Assembly (NCBI RefSeq): GCF_036967205.1
Contig: NZ_CP146022.1
Span: forward strand, 310,001 to 374,000
Reading direction: 5' to 3'
Length of the DNA stretch: 64,000 nucleotides
Origin: Streptomyces sp. Q6
GTDB lineage: Bacteria > Actinomycetota > Actinomycetes > Streptomycetales > Streptomycetaceae
Below, in pieces: positions 17,344-25,155 of the stretch (positions within the stretch are counted from its first letter, which is position 1; each line of letters starts with the position of its first letter). The notes below the pieces were generated by a model. That model did not search any database, was not told where the DNA came from, and saw only the letters and a program-made list of their open reading frames with translations. Position numbers and translations under genes: made by a program.

Positions 17344-18191
17344 GTGCCGTTGGCTGACGCTCAGTGGGCGAGGATCGAGCCGTTGCTGCCGGACCGGACA
17401 CCTCAGCGGGGTGGGCGATGGCGTGATCATCGACAGGTGTTCGACGCGATTGAGTTCAAGTACCGCACTGGCACTCCGTGGATGGACCTGCCCGATCGCT
17501 TCGGCTCGTGGAAGGGTGCCCACAACCGGCTGCGGAGATGGGTCGCCGACGGCACCTGGGAGAAGGTATTCACCGCCCTGCTCGCCCAAGCCGACGCCGA
17601 GGGCGACCTCGACTGGGTCGTCGCGGTCGACTCCACGATCGTCCGGGCTCATCAGCACGCCGCCGGGGCCCGTCAAAAGGGGCTGCTACGGCCGGCGAGC
17701 CGGACCATCATGCCCTCGGACGGTCCCGCGGCGGGCTGACCACGAAGATCCACCTCGCCGCGGACAGCCGATGCAGGCCGCTGGCGTTCGTCCTCACGCC
17801 CGGGCAGGCCGGGGACGCGCCCGCATTTCCCGCGGTTATGGCCCGATTGCGAGTGCCGCGGCCGATCGGTCGACCCCGGACAACACCGGATATGGTCCTG
17901 GCCGATAAGGCGTACTCGTCCCGCGCGATCCGGACCCGTCTGCGCGAGCGCGGGATCCGGGCGGTGATCCCCCAGCCCTCCGACCAGGCCGCGAATCGCA
18001 AGCGGCGCGGCAGCTGGGGCGGCCGACCGCCGGCCTTCGACCGCGAGGCCTACAAGCAGCGGAACACGGTCGAGCGGTGCATTAACAGGCTCAAGCAATG
18101 GCGCGGGCTTGCCACCCGCTATGACAAGAACGCCACCATCTACCTCGCCGGACTCCACATCGCAGGCATCTTTATCTGGTCGGCACGATAA
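17344..18191 (+). CDS. IS5-family transposase made by -1 frameshift (orfA + orfB)
   Basis: orfA runs 17344-17739 (GTG start, stop after PSDGPAAG); the second half lies in the -1 frame and ends at 18191. The frames join at the heptamer A AAG GGG (Q-K-G in orfA), a classic -1 slippery site, giving the usual sequence HAAGARQKGAATAGEP...GRSRGGLTTKIHLAAD. Catalytic DDE: Asp in VAVDSTIVRAH, Asp in LADKAYSS, Glu in NTVERCINRLKQW. Both halves are undamaged, so this copy is probably active. Closest group is the IS427-like part of the IS5 family. Confidence 0.85.
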
Positions 18192-18201
18192 CGCCGGAGC
18201 A

Positions 18202-18717
18202 TCACGGCCGGATGGCGATTGTGCTTACGGTGCCCTTGCCCCAGACAGTGGTGTTCATCAACACCTGGCCGTCGAGCGAGACGACCGTGAACTCCGGGAC
18301 GAACCGCTCCGTCAGCAGATCTCCCATCGAACTGCGGAACTGAGCGACCTCACTGCGCACCACGTCCCATTCGTCGAGAAGACGGACGCGAGCCCAGCCT
18401 CGATACTCCCCCTCGACGTCCTCGTCCTCAGGAAGCGCGAAGTCGACTGCGAGCAAGAACTCTCGTTCCTCGCTGAACAAGCCATGGTCCACCGCCATGC
18501 GATACCAGCTCGCATTGACCTTGTCCGCCAGGCCAGGCTCGTCCACATCCGCCACCTCATCCGGGCGAGAGTCGAACCGTCCGTGCTCGGGGCGTGCGCT
18601 CGCCGGGCTGTAGCCGGGCGGCAGCTCAGGCGTTCGGATCTCCCCGTAGACCCGTTGAACGAAGCGAAACCCGGCGGGCTTGAGCGCGACAGCCATGTCG
18701 CCATCAGTCATTGGCAC
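18202..18717 (-). CDS. cargo gene of IS element 1: unknown acidic protein
   Basis: 171 aa from GTG 18717, or 169 aa from the in-frame ATG 18711; no clear ribosome site for either. I do not recognise the family. The protein is acidic in its middle (LPEDEDVEGEYRGWARVRL) and ends with a beta-rich GKGTVSTIAIRP. The segment RLLDEWDVVRSEVAQFRSSM is helical. No signal peptide or membrane helix. It lies convergent to the transposase with 10 bp between stops, inside the perfect terminal repeats. The frame is intact, which suggests selection or recent capture. Confidence 0.65.
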   Translation of the reverse strand: MPMTDGDMAVALKPAGFRFVQRVYGEIRTPELPPGYSPASARPEHGRFDSRPDEVADVDEPGLADKVNASWYRMAVDHGLFSEEREFLLAVDFALPEDEDVEGEYRGWARVRLLDEWDVVRSEVAQFRSSMGDLLTERFVPEFTVVSLDGQVLMNTTVWGKGTVSTIAIRP

Positions 18718-18875
18718 GGCGGCAAGGGTAAGGCCTGCTCAAACGACCACAAAGGCATTTTCGGATGATCCGAAAGAAACGCCCTAGTCCTGGGCCTGGT
18801 AGCGACGGCGGACTGGCGCGGGCTTTACCCGCGCGGCCTGTGCCGGGGGTCTGCTCGTACGGCTACGACAGTCCG

Positions 18876-18953
18876 CTACTTGGGCGGGTTGGCCACGCCG
18901 ATCATCACGCCGATGGCGATCACTACCAACAGCCGGAACAACTTGCCGCGCAT
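18876..18953 (-). CDS. possible 25-aa single-pass membrane peptide
   Basis: ATG 18953, preceded by GAAGGGTG; the peptide starts MRGKLFRLLVVIAIG and ends ANPPK. It is one hydrophobic helix with a positively charged N-terminus. It could be a real small membrane protein or the remnant of a longer gene broken by the IS insertions. Confidence 0.3.
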   Translation of the reverse strand: MRGKLFRLLVVIAIGVMIGVANPPK

Positions 18954-19259
18954 CAGGCACCCTTCGGGCACCTCACCCGATGCCCGGCATCGCGTGTGCC
19001 GTGTCCACCTCACCGTATCGGCCGCACCGCGCCCCGAGAACGGTCTCCCCAGCCACCGCCCGCCGACGGGCAGCCCCCACCACGCCCCGGTGCTTCACGG
19101 CGCGCAGGGATCTGCGCCACGACGATGCGGATTCGGGGAGTGACGGGGGCAGCGGGGTCCCGGGGGCGGCGAAGCCCCCGGGTACCACGCCGCCCGACCA
19201 CAGGTCTGCACGCCCGGGTGGCGGGCGTGACGGTTCTTCACGAAAGCGCCTGCGCAAGT

Positions 19260-19280
19260 TACTTGTGATCAAATAAAGTA
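19260..19280. promoter_or_regulatory. AT-rich promoter/operator zone of the ImmA-IrrE operon
   Basis: TACTT-N11-AAGTA inverted repeat around TGTGATCA, 52 bp before the first gene of the two-gene operon. It is the only AT-rich stretch in the area and fits the promoter and an autoregulatory site for the XRE domain. Tentative. Confidence 0.3.
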
Positions 19281-19331
19281 CTGGCATCGGTATTGCGCTT
19301 CCTGGTGAAGCTGTGACCTGAAGGGTCGGCG

Positions 19332-20117
19332 ATGAACGCTGATGTGTCTGCTTGGGCCAGCGAGTTGTTCGGTGGCGAGGACATCGCCCTGACGGTCCGC
19401 GTGAAGATCGGCAGGGCCCTGAACGAGATGCAGGACAACGCCCGCGCCTCGCAGCAGGACGCCAGGGTGTCCTCCACACAGGTCCACGGGGTCGCCCGGT
19501 ACCGCGGGGCGTTCGAGCGGGTCAGCGAGGCGCTCAGCGATGTTCCGGGGGCTGAGCTGGTGAAGCCCAACGGCTTTCAGTTCGACCTGGTCCGGGTCGG
19601 TAACGGGCTGCTCTATCCCTTCTGCTTCTCCAAGAGGGACAGCCAGGTGCGGAGCGCACGGATCCAGAACGTGTGGTCCGTCATCCGGGAGCTGTTCGCC
19701 TTCGCCCCGCCTTCGGAGCAGGCCGATCTGTTCGGCCAGTACGCCTTCGACCCCGGCGCCGTCGAGTTGCGGCCGCGCCTCGCCGCGCTGCCTGCGGACA
19801 CCCGTCTGGTTCTCGTACCGTTCGCCTGCAACGCGGCCGGCCTGCTCAAGCCGTACTGGGGCGTGGCCGCGCTGGCGGACGAGACGGGAACCCTGGAGTG
19901 GACGATCGACCCCGAGCCGCTGCCGCTGCCGGACAGGGCACCCGCCGGACCGCTGCTTTCCGTTCCTCGTCAGGACGGTCGTCGCTGGGACGAGGAAGCG
20001 GAGCCCTCGGTCGTGCTGGCGCCGCGCAGGGACGCTGCGGGCGACCAGCACAATGATGCTCCAGTCGTCGAGATCACCCCTATCGATCGTCAGGCAAGCG
20101 AGAGCAATGACAACTGA
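19332..20117 (+). CDS. unknown partner protein of the XRE-ImmA/IrrE gene
   Basis: 261 aa. ATG 19332 with GAAGGG upstream. I do not recognise a family. It appears cytosolic: an N-terminal helical part (residues 1-60, with NEMQDNARASQQDARV), a globular core containing VKPNGFQFDLVRVGNGLLYP and WSVIRELFAF, and a Pro/Asp-rich, probably disordered tail. The stop overlaps the downstream ATG by 11 nt, so it is coupled to the XRE-ImmA/IrrE gene. By analogy with ImmA/IrrE systems it could be the toxin, the sensor or the protease substrate; which is not visible. Confidence 0.7.
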   Translation: MNADVSAWASELFGGEDIALTVRVKIGRALNEMQDNARASQQDARVSSTQVHGVARYRGAFERVSEALSDVPGAELVKPNGFQFDLVRVGNGLLYPFCFSKRDSQVRSARIQNVWSVIRELFAFAPPSEQADLFGQYAFDPGAVELRPRLAALPADTRLVLVPFACNAAGLLKPYWGVAALADETGTLEWTIDPEPLPLPDRAPAGPLLSVPRQDGRRWDEEAEPSVVLAPRRDAAGDQHNDAPVVEITPIDRQASESNDN

Positions 20118-21270
20118 TCACCCTGTCCTTCCGGGACTGGAAGACCGTGAAGCCGCGGCCAGTGCTGTGTCGGCGGCCTTCGACCCGCTGCGGCTCACCC
20201 AGGCTCGGCGCCTGGCTGGGCTGACGAAGAAGGACGTGGCCGAGCATGTGGGCGTGACGCCAGCGGCAGTCGGCCAGTACGAGACGGGAGTGTCCCGCCC
20301 GCGCCCGTACGTGGTCACGCTGCTCGCCAAGGTGCTCGACGTTCCGGCGGAGTTCTTCATCGCGGGCCGCCCCAGTGCTCGCCTCGATGCCTCGATGGCC
20401 CACTTCCGCAGTCTGCGCAGTACGCCCAAGGCGCACCGGGAACGGGCCCTGGCTTTTGCCGAACAGGTCTGGGAGTTGACGCACGCTCTGGAACGGCGGG
20501 TGCAGTTGCCGCTGGTCGACCTTCCCGGATTCGCCGGTGGCGAGGTGCACCCGGGAACGGCCCTGCCGTCGGAACCGATGTCGGCGGCTCAAGCTCTGCG
20601 ACGCGCCTGGGATCTGGGGGACGGGCCCGTCAGCCATCTGGTGCGGCGGATGGAAGCCCGCGGCATCGTGGTGGTCCTGCCCCTCTCGGCTGACCCGGCC
20701 GCGGCCACGGTCGACGCCTTCTCCTCACGCTCCGCCCGACCGCTGATCGTGCTCACGCACAACCGGGCCGACGACGTGTACCGGCACCGCTTCACGGCGG
20801 CGCACGAGTTGGGCCACCTGGTATTGCACGGGGACGCCACGGGGGACAGCAGGCAGGAACGGGAGGCGGATGCGTTTGCCGCCGAGTTCCTCACCCCGCG
20901 TGAGAGCATCCTGCCGCTGCTGCCGCGGCGGATGGACCTGGGACGGCTGGCCGAACTGCGAAGGTCCTGGGGGGTGTCCGTGCACTCCCTGGTCTACCGG
21001 TGTCGGGAACTGGGCCTGTTTTCCGATGCCACGGCGAGCAGGACCTATCAGCGACTGCGCGGTCTCGAGGGGCAGTCCGGGTTCGCTCCCGAAGCGGTTT
21101 CCGGCTTCCCCGGGGAACAGCCCAGCATGCTGACGCAGGCTTTTGACCTGGCGGAGCGTGAGACGGGTCTGAGCGTCCGAACGTTGGCCCGCGAACTGGC
21201 CTGGTCACAGGAACGCGTCATCACGTTGCTCGGCCTGCCGGACAGCCGGCCGGTGCTACGCCTGGTCTAG
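20107..21270 (+). CDS. XRE helix-turn-helix / ImmA-IrrE metalloprotease fusion
   Basis: 387 aa. ATG 20107 sits inside the end of the upstream gene. An XRE domain lies at about residues 20-78 (ARRLAGLTKKDVAEHVGVTP, then GQYETGVSRP). A zinc-protease domain follows with the HExxH motif in AAHELGHLVLHGD and a downstream Glu in READAFAAEFL, both typical of ImmA/IrrE. The C-terminal 100 residues are helical and may bind the partner. Such proteins cleave or inactivate a repressor or antitoxin after a signal. This one carries both the DNA-binding and protease parts. Confidence 0.85.
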   Translation: MTTDHPVLPGLEDREAAASAVSAAFDPLRLTQARRLAGLTKKDVAEHVGVTPAAVGQYETGVSRPRPYVVTLLAKVLDVPAEFFIAGRPSARLDASMAHFRSLRSTPKAHRERALAFAEQVWELTHALERRVQLPLVDLPGFAGGEVHPGTALPSEPMSAAQALRRAWDLGDGPVSHLVRRMEARGIVVVLPLSADPAAATVDAFSSRSARPLIVLTHNRADDVYRHRFTAAHELGHLVLHGDATGDSRQEREADAFAAEFLTPRESILPLLPRRMDLGRLAELRRSWGVSVHSLVYRCRELGLFSDATASRTYQRLRGLEGQSGFAPEAVSGFPGEQPSMLTQAFDLAERETGLSVRTLARELAWSQERVITLLGLPDSRPVLRLV

Positions 21271-21457
21271 CTCGCTCTCAGAGCGGCGAACCGGGCGTGC
21301 ACCATCTCCATGAACTCGGGGTGCGGCCCCGGATTCTCGGTGGGGAGTGAGGCGCGGATCACTCACGCTTCGATGTCACGTTTGGTCGCACTGGATGCAC
21401 TCCCTAACGACCGCGGTGCAGCCTCGTGCCACGGCGACCGAGTCCTAGGGGGATGAC

Positions 21458-21685
21458 TTGCCGGAGACAGTCCTTGGAGTGGCCAGCTTCGCGGTCCTGT
21501 TGAGTACCCGGCTGCTCTACCTGTGGATCCGCAGCCGCGCCCAGGTGCAGTTGGTCGAGTTACGCCAGCGGGGCACAAGCGAACGAGTCCGGGCTCTGCC
21601 CCCGGGCAGTGTGGTTACCGAACTTCGCCACGGCGAGGAGTTGCGCTTCGAAATCGGTCCGGCGGACAGGAACGACGATGTCTGA
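21458..21685 (+). CDS. 75-aa small membrane-anchored protein of sigma/pentapeptide operon
   Basis: TTG 21458 with GGGGG six bases upstream; no ATG or GTG alternative in frame. One N-terminal membrane helix (VLGVASFAVLLSTRLLYLWI) followed by a basic turn and a beta-rich soluble part (VRALPPGSVVTELRHGEEL). Its last codons overlap the sigma factor start by 8 nt. I do not recognise the family; arrangement and size recall short constant components of conflict-type operons near sigma factors, which is only an analogy. Confidence 0.6.
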   Translation: MPETVLGVASFAVLLSTRLLYLWIRSRAQVQLVELRQRGTSERVRALPPGSVVTELRHGEELRFEIGPADRNDDV

Positions 21686-22226
21686 CCACGGAACTCGGAT
21701 CGCGCCCACGCGCCCCTCCGACTCAGCGCCCCACCGCGCCACTCAACTGGAGTTCGCTCAGTTTTACAGCCAGCACATGGCCAAGCTGGTGCGGCACCTG
21801 ATGCGACAAGGAGCCAGCATCCATGAGGCGACAGAGGCGTCCCAGGCAGCCTTCACCGAGGCCTTTGTGAAGTGGGAGACGATCGAGCACCCGGCTGCAT
21901 GGCTGCGTCAGGTGTCCCTGCGCCTCTACTGGCGTCGCCACAGCCACCGTGAGGAACCAGTCCAGGAGATTCCTGAACTGCCGGGCGGACCGTGCCCGCT
22001 GCAGCAGGTGGAACTCAAAGAGCAAGAGGCCAGGGTGTGCGCGGCTCTAGCCAGCCTGCCCCCGCTGCAGCGCCAAGTCCTGGCCTGGCACCTGGACGAG
22101 TTCTCCACCACCGAGATCTCCGTCGCTCTCGGCATGACCCCGGAGGCTGTGCGACAGAACCTGAGCCGCGGCCGTGCTCGCCTTAAAACGATCCTGCTGT
22201 CCTCGACTGACGGAGGCGGACGATGA
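21678..22226 (+). CDS. ECF-type RNA polymerase sigma factor
   Basis: 182 aa. ATG 21678. Region 2 is FAQFYSQHMAKLVRHLMRQG through FVKWETIEHPAAWLRQV; region 4 is LASLPPLQRQVLAWHLDEFS with helix-turn-helix EISVALGMTPEAVRQNLSRG. There is no anti-sigma gene beside it; the preceding small membrane protein or the following pentapeptide protein could take that role. Overlaps the next gene by 4 nt. Its targets are unknown. Confidence 0.85.
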   Translation: MSDHGTRIAPTRPSDSAPHRATQLEFAQFYSQHMAKLVRHLMRQGASIHEATEASQAAFTEAFVKWETIEHPAAWLRQVSLRLYWRRHSHREEPVQEIPELPGGPCPLQQVELKEQEARVCAALASLPPLQRQVLAWHLDEFSTTEISVALGMTPEAVRQNLSRGRARLKTILLSSTDGGGR

Positions 22227-22903
22227 ACCACTTCGACGACGACGCCGCCCTCGACGACCTGCTCAACACCACGAACCAGGCGCTGCTGGCTGCCGTGGAA
22301 GCTGAACTCGACCTGGAGGTCGGCCTCCAGGCCGTCTACGACGCAGCGCCCATCGATGTCGGTCCGGACTCGCTCATGACGTGGGAGGAGCGGCATCCTG
22401 ACGCCACCGGCGCTGATCTCCGCAGCGCCGACCTGTCTCACGCCCTTCTCACCGGTTACCACCTCGCAGGGGCCGACCTCACGGGCGCCAACCTCCACCG
22501 GGCATCCCTGGGCGGAGCCGACCTGACCCAGGCAGTACTTGCCCACGCGGATCTCTCCCGGGCCACGCTCATCGGCACGCGTCTGACCGACGCCGTCCTG
22601 GCACGGGCCGATCTCTCCCGTACCCGGCTGATGCACGCTACCTTGCGGCGTGCCGACCTCCGCCGTGCGGACCTGTACGAGGCCGATCTCACGGGGGCGT
22701 CGCTGATCGGCACGAACTTGCTTGAGGCGAACCTTGCTGGCACAAACCTGGTCGGCGTGCGGTGGTCGCTGGACACCGACTGGCCTCCACCCTTCTACCA
22801 GTCGATCCGTATCTGGTCTGAAGAAGTCGATTTTGGGATTTTCATGGTCCGAGCCGACTACGCCCGGGATCTGACACCCCTGCCGGAGCTGCAGCCTTTG
22901 TAG
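22223..22903 (+). CDS. pentapeptide-repeat protein
   Basis: 226 aa. ATG 22223 overlaps the sigma stop. Residues 1-60 are acidic and helical; residues about 62-185 are some two dozen A(D/N)LxX pentapeptides (GADLTGANLH, LARADLSRTRL and so on), predicting a right-handed quadrilateral beta-helix. The C-terminal 50 residues (RWSLDTDWPPPFYQSI) are globular. Pentapeptide proteins include gyrase-protecting DNA mimics and scaffolds; here the strict coupling to a sigma factor hints at an effector or regulator. Function not assigned. Confidence 0.85.
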   Translation: MNHFDDDAALDDLLNTTNQALLAAVEAELDLEVGLQAVYDAAPIDVGPDSLMTWEERHPDATGADLRSADLSHALLTGYHLAGADLTGANLHRASLGGADLTQAVLAHADLSRATLIGTRLTDAVLARADLSRTRLMHATLRRADLRRADLYEADLTGASLIGTNLLEANLAGTNLVGVRWSLDTDWPPPFYQSIRIWSEEVDFGIFMVRADYARDLTPLPELQPL

Positions 22904-22925
22904 TCACACGCCGCGAGCGCCGGGG

Positions 22926-23290
22926 CTACTCACCGGAGAGGTAGCACTTCTGTTCCTCCACGACCGTGGCCTGCGCCTGCTCTGTGCGGCGGTCGGCAAG
23001 CCCGGGCGAACCGGGCGACGGCGCACCGCTCGGCCGGGGTGAGGTCGTCGATGGTCGCCTTGACAGCCTCGTGGACGCCGGAGCTCGCGTCGCTCGCGGG
23101 TCTCGTCCTCCGGCATCTTCAGCTCGTTGATCAGCCAGTCCAGGCTGCCGTACGGGGCGCAGACGTCCAGCGGCCACCGACAGCGCAGATAGACGCCCAG
23201 GTCCGTCGCGGACAGCCGGAGGTCGGTGATGGGGTCGTGGTGCACGACCAGCGCGTACGGGACGGAGAGATCGCTGCGCGGCCGGCCAAG
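22926..23290 (-). pseudogene. frameshifted remnant of an unknown gene
   Basis: Three minus-strand frames must be joined to read one protein: DLSVPYALVVHHDPITDLRL...INELKMPEDETRE, then VKATIDDLTPAERCAVARFARA, then QAQATVVEEQKCYLSGE and stop TAG at 22926. At least two indels are needed. The middle looks like a small helix-turn-helix-type hypothetical common on integrative elements, but I cannot name it. Confidence 0.45.
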
Positions 23291-23463
23291 CTGCGGTCGC
23301 GCTCGCCGCGCTGCAGACCGTCCCGGTCCAGCTCGGTGTCCTGCAGGCGGCCGCCCTCCTCTTGGAGGAGCTGGCGGCCGGGGCCGCAGAGGAGGAGACC
23401 CGGGCGACCGCCGGGGAGACCGCGCGCCTGCTGCGCACGTCGATGGGCTTCCCGCCCGTCTGA
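23290..23463 (+). pseudogene. possible C-terminal gene fragment
   Basis: An open stretch reading VALAALQTVPVQLGVLQ...LLRTSMGFPPV and stop TGA at 23461. It is helical and acidic and looks protein-like, but has no start and overlaps the minus-strand remnant. May be a fragment or chance. Confidence 0.2.
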
Positions 23464-23541
23464 GCGGACAGCTCCTCCTCGAAGGAGTGACGGCTCCACG
23501 CGAGTCGTACCGTAGGCGCGGCATGCGACGTCGCCCTCGGC

Positions 23542-23745
23542 ATGGACGACCGCCCTGCCTACCTGAAACTGCCCGGCCTGGTGCGCATCACGATCGAGGG
23601 TGCCTCCCCGAAGGACGTGCTGGCCGTGGCGCACGAGTTGACGGCCTGCCACAACATCACGGGACCGAGCACGCCGCATCCGATTCCCGGTGAACCGGGG
23701 GTGAGCATCTGGCAGTACGGGTACGCGGCGACACCCGACGGGTGA
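23542..23745 (+). CDS. 67-aa hypothetical protein
   Basis: ATG 23542; no clear ribosome site, so the start could lie elsewhere. The sequence MDDRPAYLKLPGLVRITIEG...SIWQYGYAATPDG has a credible alpha/beta pattern and natural composition. Small hypothetical of mobile regions; function unknown. Confidence 0.5.
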   Translation: MDDRPAYLKLPGLVRITIEGASPKDVLAVAHELTACHNITGPSTPHPIPGEPGVSIWQYGYAATPDG

Positions 23746-23843
23746 GCTGCCCTGGGGTCCGCCTCGCCGGCTCGGCCGCGCTCATCCCACGGTCGGACAC
23801 CGAGGTGTCCGTGATGGGCCAGGCGGCCGAGCACCCGCCATGT

Positions 23844-24047
23844 TCAGCGCCGGTTGCGTGCGTTGATCTGCATCGTGGTGACGCCACCTCCGATGGTCCC
23901 CACGACGAGGGCGGCCTCAGAGTTGTGCGTCAGGGCCAGTACGACCAAGGCCACGACGGAAACGAACGCGGTCGCGACAATGGCCCAGGCCAGCCGATCA
24001 GAGCTGGGTTCGGGGGGTGCGGTTGGGGTACGGTCGACGGACGTCAC
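23844..24047 (-). CDS. small two-helix membrane protein, copy A
   Basis: 67 aa. GTG 24047 with AGGAG ten bases upstream. Begins VTSVDRTPTAPPEPSSDRLA and has two hydrophobic stretches (WAIVATAFVSVVALVVLAL and ALVVGTIGGGVTT) separated by THNSEA, with a basic tail (NARNRR). A close paralogue (copy B) lies at 24929-25141 with matching upstream DNA. A 44-aa reading frame ends 14 nt before its start, so it is probably the second gene of a tiny operon. Holin-like shape, but no function can be assigned. Confidence 0.6.
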   Translation of the reverse strand: MTSVDRTPTAPPEPSSDRLAWAIVATAFVSVVALVVLALTHNSEAALVVGTIGGGVTTMQINARNRR

Positions 24048-24061
24048 GCGGTCAGTTCTCC

Positions 24062-24196
24062 TCAGAGCAGGACGGACCACCTCGACGTAACGAGAGGGAG
24101 ACCTCCCCGCGGTCGGCCGTAGGAAGCAAGAGCCGCGACGAGGTCTCCCTTCGTCGTGCCGAAGGGGTTTCGGCGAGGAACAACCCTACTCAGCAC
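24062..24196 (-). CDS. 44-aa peptide gene, first cistron of cassette A
   Basis: GTG 24196 to TGA 24062. Contains NPFGTTKGDLVAALASYGR and ends TSRWSVLL. In cassette B the same frame is open, and most nucleotide differences between the copies (5 of 8) fall in third codon positions, the sign of a translated sequence. Start codon is uncertain because no good ribosome site is seen. The frame overlaps a strong hairpin. Confidence 0.4.
   Translation of the reverse strand: MLSRVVPRRNPFGTTKGDLVAALASYGRPRGGLPLVTSRWSVLL
24096..24149 (-). promoter_or_regulatory. conserved hairpin in cassette A leader
   Basis: Perfect 10-bp stem GGGAGACCTC (24096-24105) / GAGGTCTCCC (24140-24149), conserved in cassette B with wobble-compatible changes in the inner stem. 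No T-run, so not a simple terminator. It overlaps the peptide frame. Confidence 0.45.
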
Positions 24197-24338
24197 GCTG
24201 ACAACCACCGGGGCTGGCGGTACCCCCAGGACTCTCCAGATGGGCCGTCAAGACCCAGCAGGGGAACGCTTTTTCGATGGTTGTGTAGCGTGGTTGTTGA
24301 GCTCCGGCCCACGATCCCTCCGCTGGCGTTCTCGCAGC

Positions 24339-24804
24339 TCAGTGCCGTGCGGCTCGCAAGCTGAGCCGCCGAGTCGGCCAGGGGCGCGCCACCCACGTCG
24401 TGATATATGTCACCAGCTCGGCGACGTTCAGATTGACCGACTCTCGGACGTCATTGTTCTTGTCGCCATGGAACTTGCCGTCCGTCGGCAGGATGAGCTC
24501 CTCGACCTTCTTCATGAAGCCGAAGTTCCAGTAGCGGATGCACTGCATGTTCAGCGATGTCGGCGCGCCTGGTCGGCACCTCGAACAGGGGCTTCGCGAA
24601 GACTTGCCGCTCTTAACGAGACTGCCGATCTCGTTGCGCTCATGCGTCTGCCCCTCGAACTCGGCATGGAGCGTCGCCTCAGGCTTCGTCGAAGACGTCG
24701 TCGGCCACGAGCATCCGCTTCGCGAAGCACTTGCCGCGCTTGCCCCGGTCTCCGAACTTGCCGCTCGCGTGGGGATTGTGCGCGCCGTCGCTCGACGCGG
24801 TCAT
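24339..24804 (-). pseudogene. degenerate phage/element-like gene of unknown family
   Basis: Pieces in different minus-strand frames join into one protein: MTASSDGAHNPHASGKFGDR...KCFAKRMLVADDVFDEA, LHAEFEGQTHERNEIGSLVK, and MQCIRYWNFGFMKKVEELIL to stop at 24339. Two or more frameshifts are required. The region is less GC-rich than its surroundings and lies between the two duplicated cassettes. Confidence 0.45.
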
Positions 24805-24928
24805 GGCTGAAGAATGCGAAAGGGGACGTGAACGGCGTGGTGTCCAACAACCGATCGGTTCCCGAACGCCCTGCGGGTTGAACCCCGCAGGGCGTCACGA
24901 GCGCCTGGGAACCCCGTGCAACAACGCT

Positions 24929-25141
24929 CTACTGCCGGCGGCGCGTGGTGAACTGCACACCGCCGCCCACGGCGATCGCCGTGCCGATGCTGCCGACGGT
25001 GGCGGCTGCCTCGGTGTTGTGCGTCAGCGACAGGATGACCACCGCGACGATGGAGACGAGCACCGTCGCGAGGGTGGCCCAAGCGAGTCGGTTCGAGCTG
25101 GGGTCAGGGGTACCGGCTGGGGTACCGTCGATGGACGTCAC
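24929..25141 (-). CDS. small two-helix membrane protein, copy B
   Basis: 70 aa. GTG 25141 with AGGAG upstream, the same site as in copy A. VTSIDGTPAGTPDPSSNRLA, then hydrophobic WATLATVLVSIVAVVILSL, the shared turn THNTEA, a second hydrophobic stretch and a basic tail (TTRRRQ). Copies A and B are clearly paralogous over their whole length except the last residues. Preceded by a 31-aa peptide frame whose stop is 14 nt upstream. Confidence 0.6.
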   Translation of the reverse strand: MTSIDGTPAGTPDPSSNRLAWATLATVLVSIVAVVILSLTHNTEAAATVGSIGTAIAVGGGVQFTTRRRQ

Positions 25142-25155
25142 GCGGTCAGTTCTCC

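Larger units (their letters stand above)
17306..18784 (+). mobile_element. IS5-family element no. 1 with a cargo gene (1479 bp)
   Basis: Perfect 20-bp terminal inverted repeats: GGGCGTTTCTTTCGGATCAT at 17306-17325 and its complement at 18765-18784, flanked by TA on both sides (17304-17305 and 18785-18786, each inside CTAG). Inside are a split transposase (17344-18191) and a convergent unrelated gene (18202-18717). Because the perfect repeats enclose both, the cargo moves with the element. It inserted into the right-hand CTAG of the IS481 copy. Confidence 0.85.
18788..19331. other. sparse region at left end of accessory island
   Basis: About 540 bp downstream of the IS. It contains only one plausible tiny gene on the minus strand (18876-18953) and an AT-rich promoter zone near 19255-19285. 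Other frames look non-coding. The first bases (TCCTGGGCC) are the original chromosome that once followed the permease stop codon CTAG. Confidence 0.5.
24030..24330 (-). repeat. duplicated cassette A (upstream part)
   Basis: This stretch matches 25124-25430 base for base over long runs (for example around GTAGGAAGCAAG and GTGGTTGTTG). The duplication covers the promoter side, the peptide frame, a hairpin and the start of the membrane-protein gene. Confidence 0.75.

Noticed and set aside
21271-21362. 31-codon minus-strand frame (ends ARFAALRAS) after the ImmA/IrrE gene
   Set aside because: Looks somewhat protein-like but has no ribosome site and is only 31 codons; could be a gene tail, not supported enough to list.
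24096-24149. Leader hairpin as an intrinsic terminator
   Set aside because: No T-run and it lies before, not after, a gene; kept as a possible regulatory structure instead.
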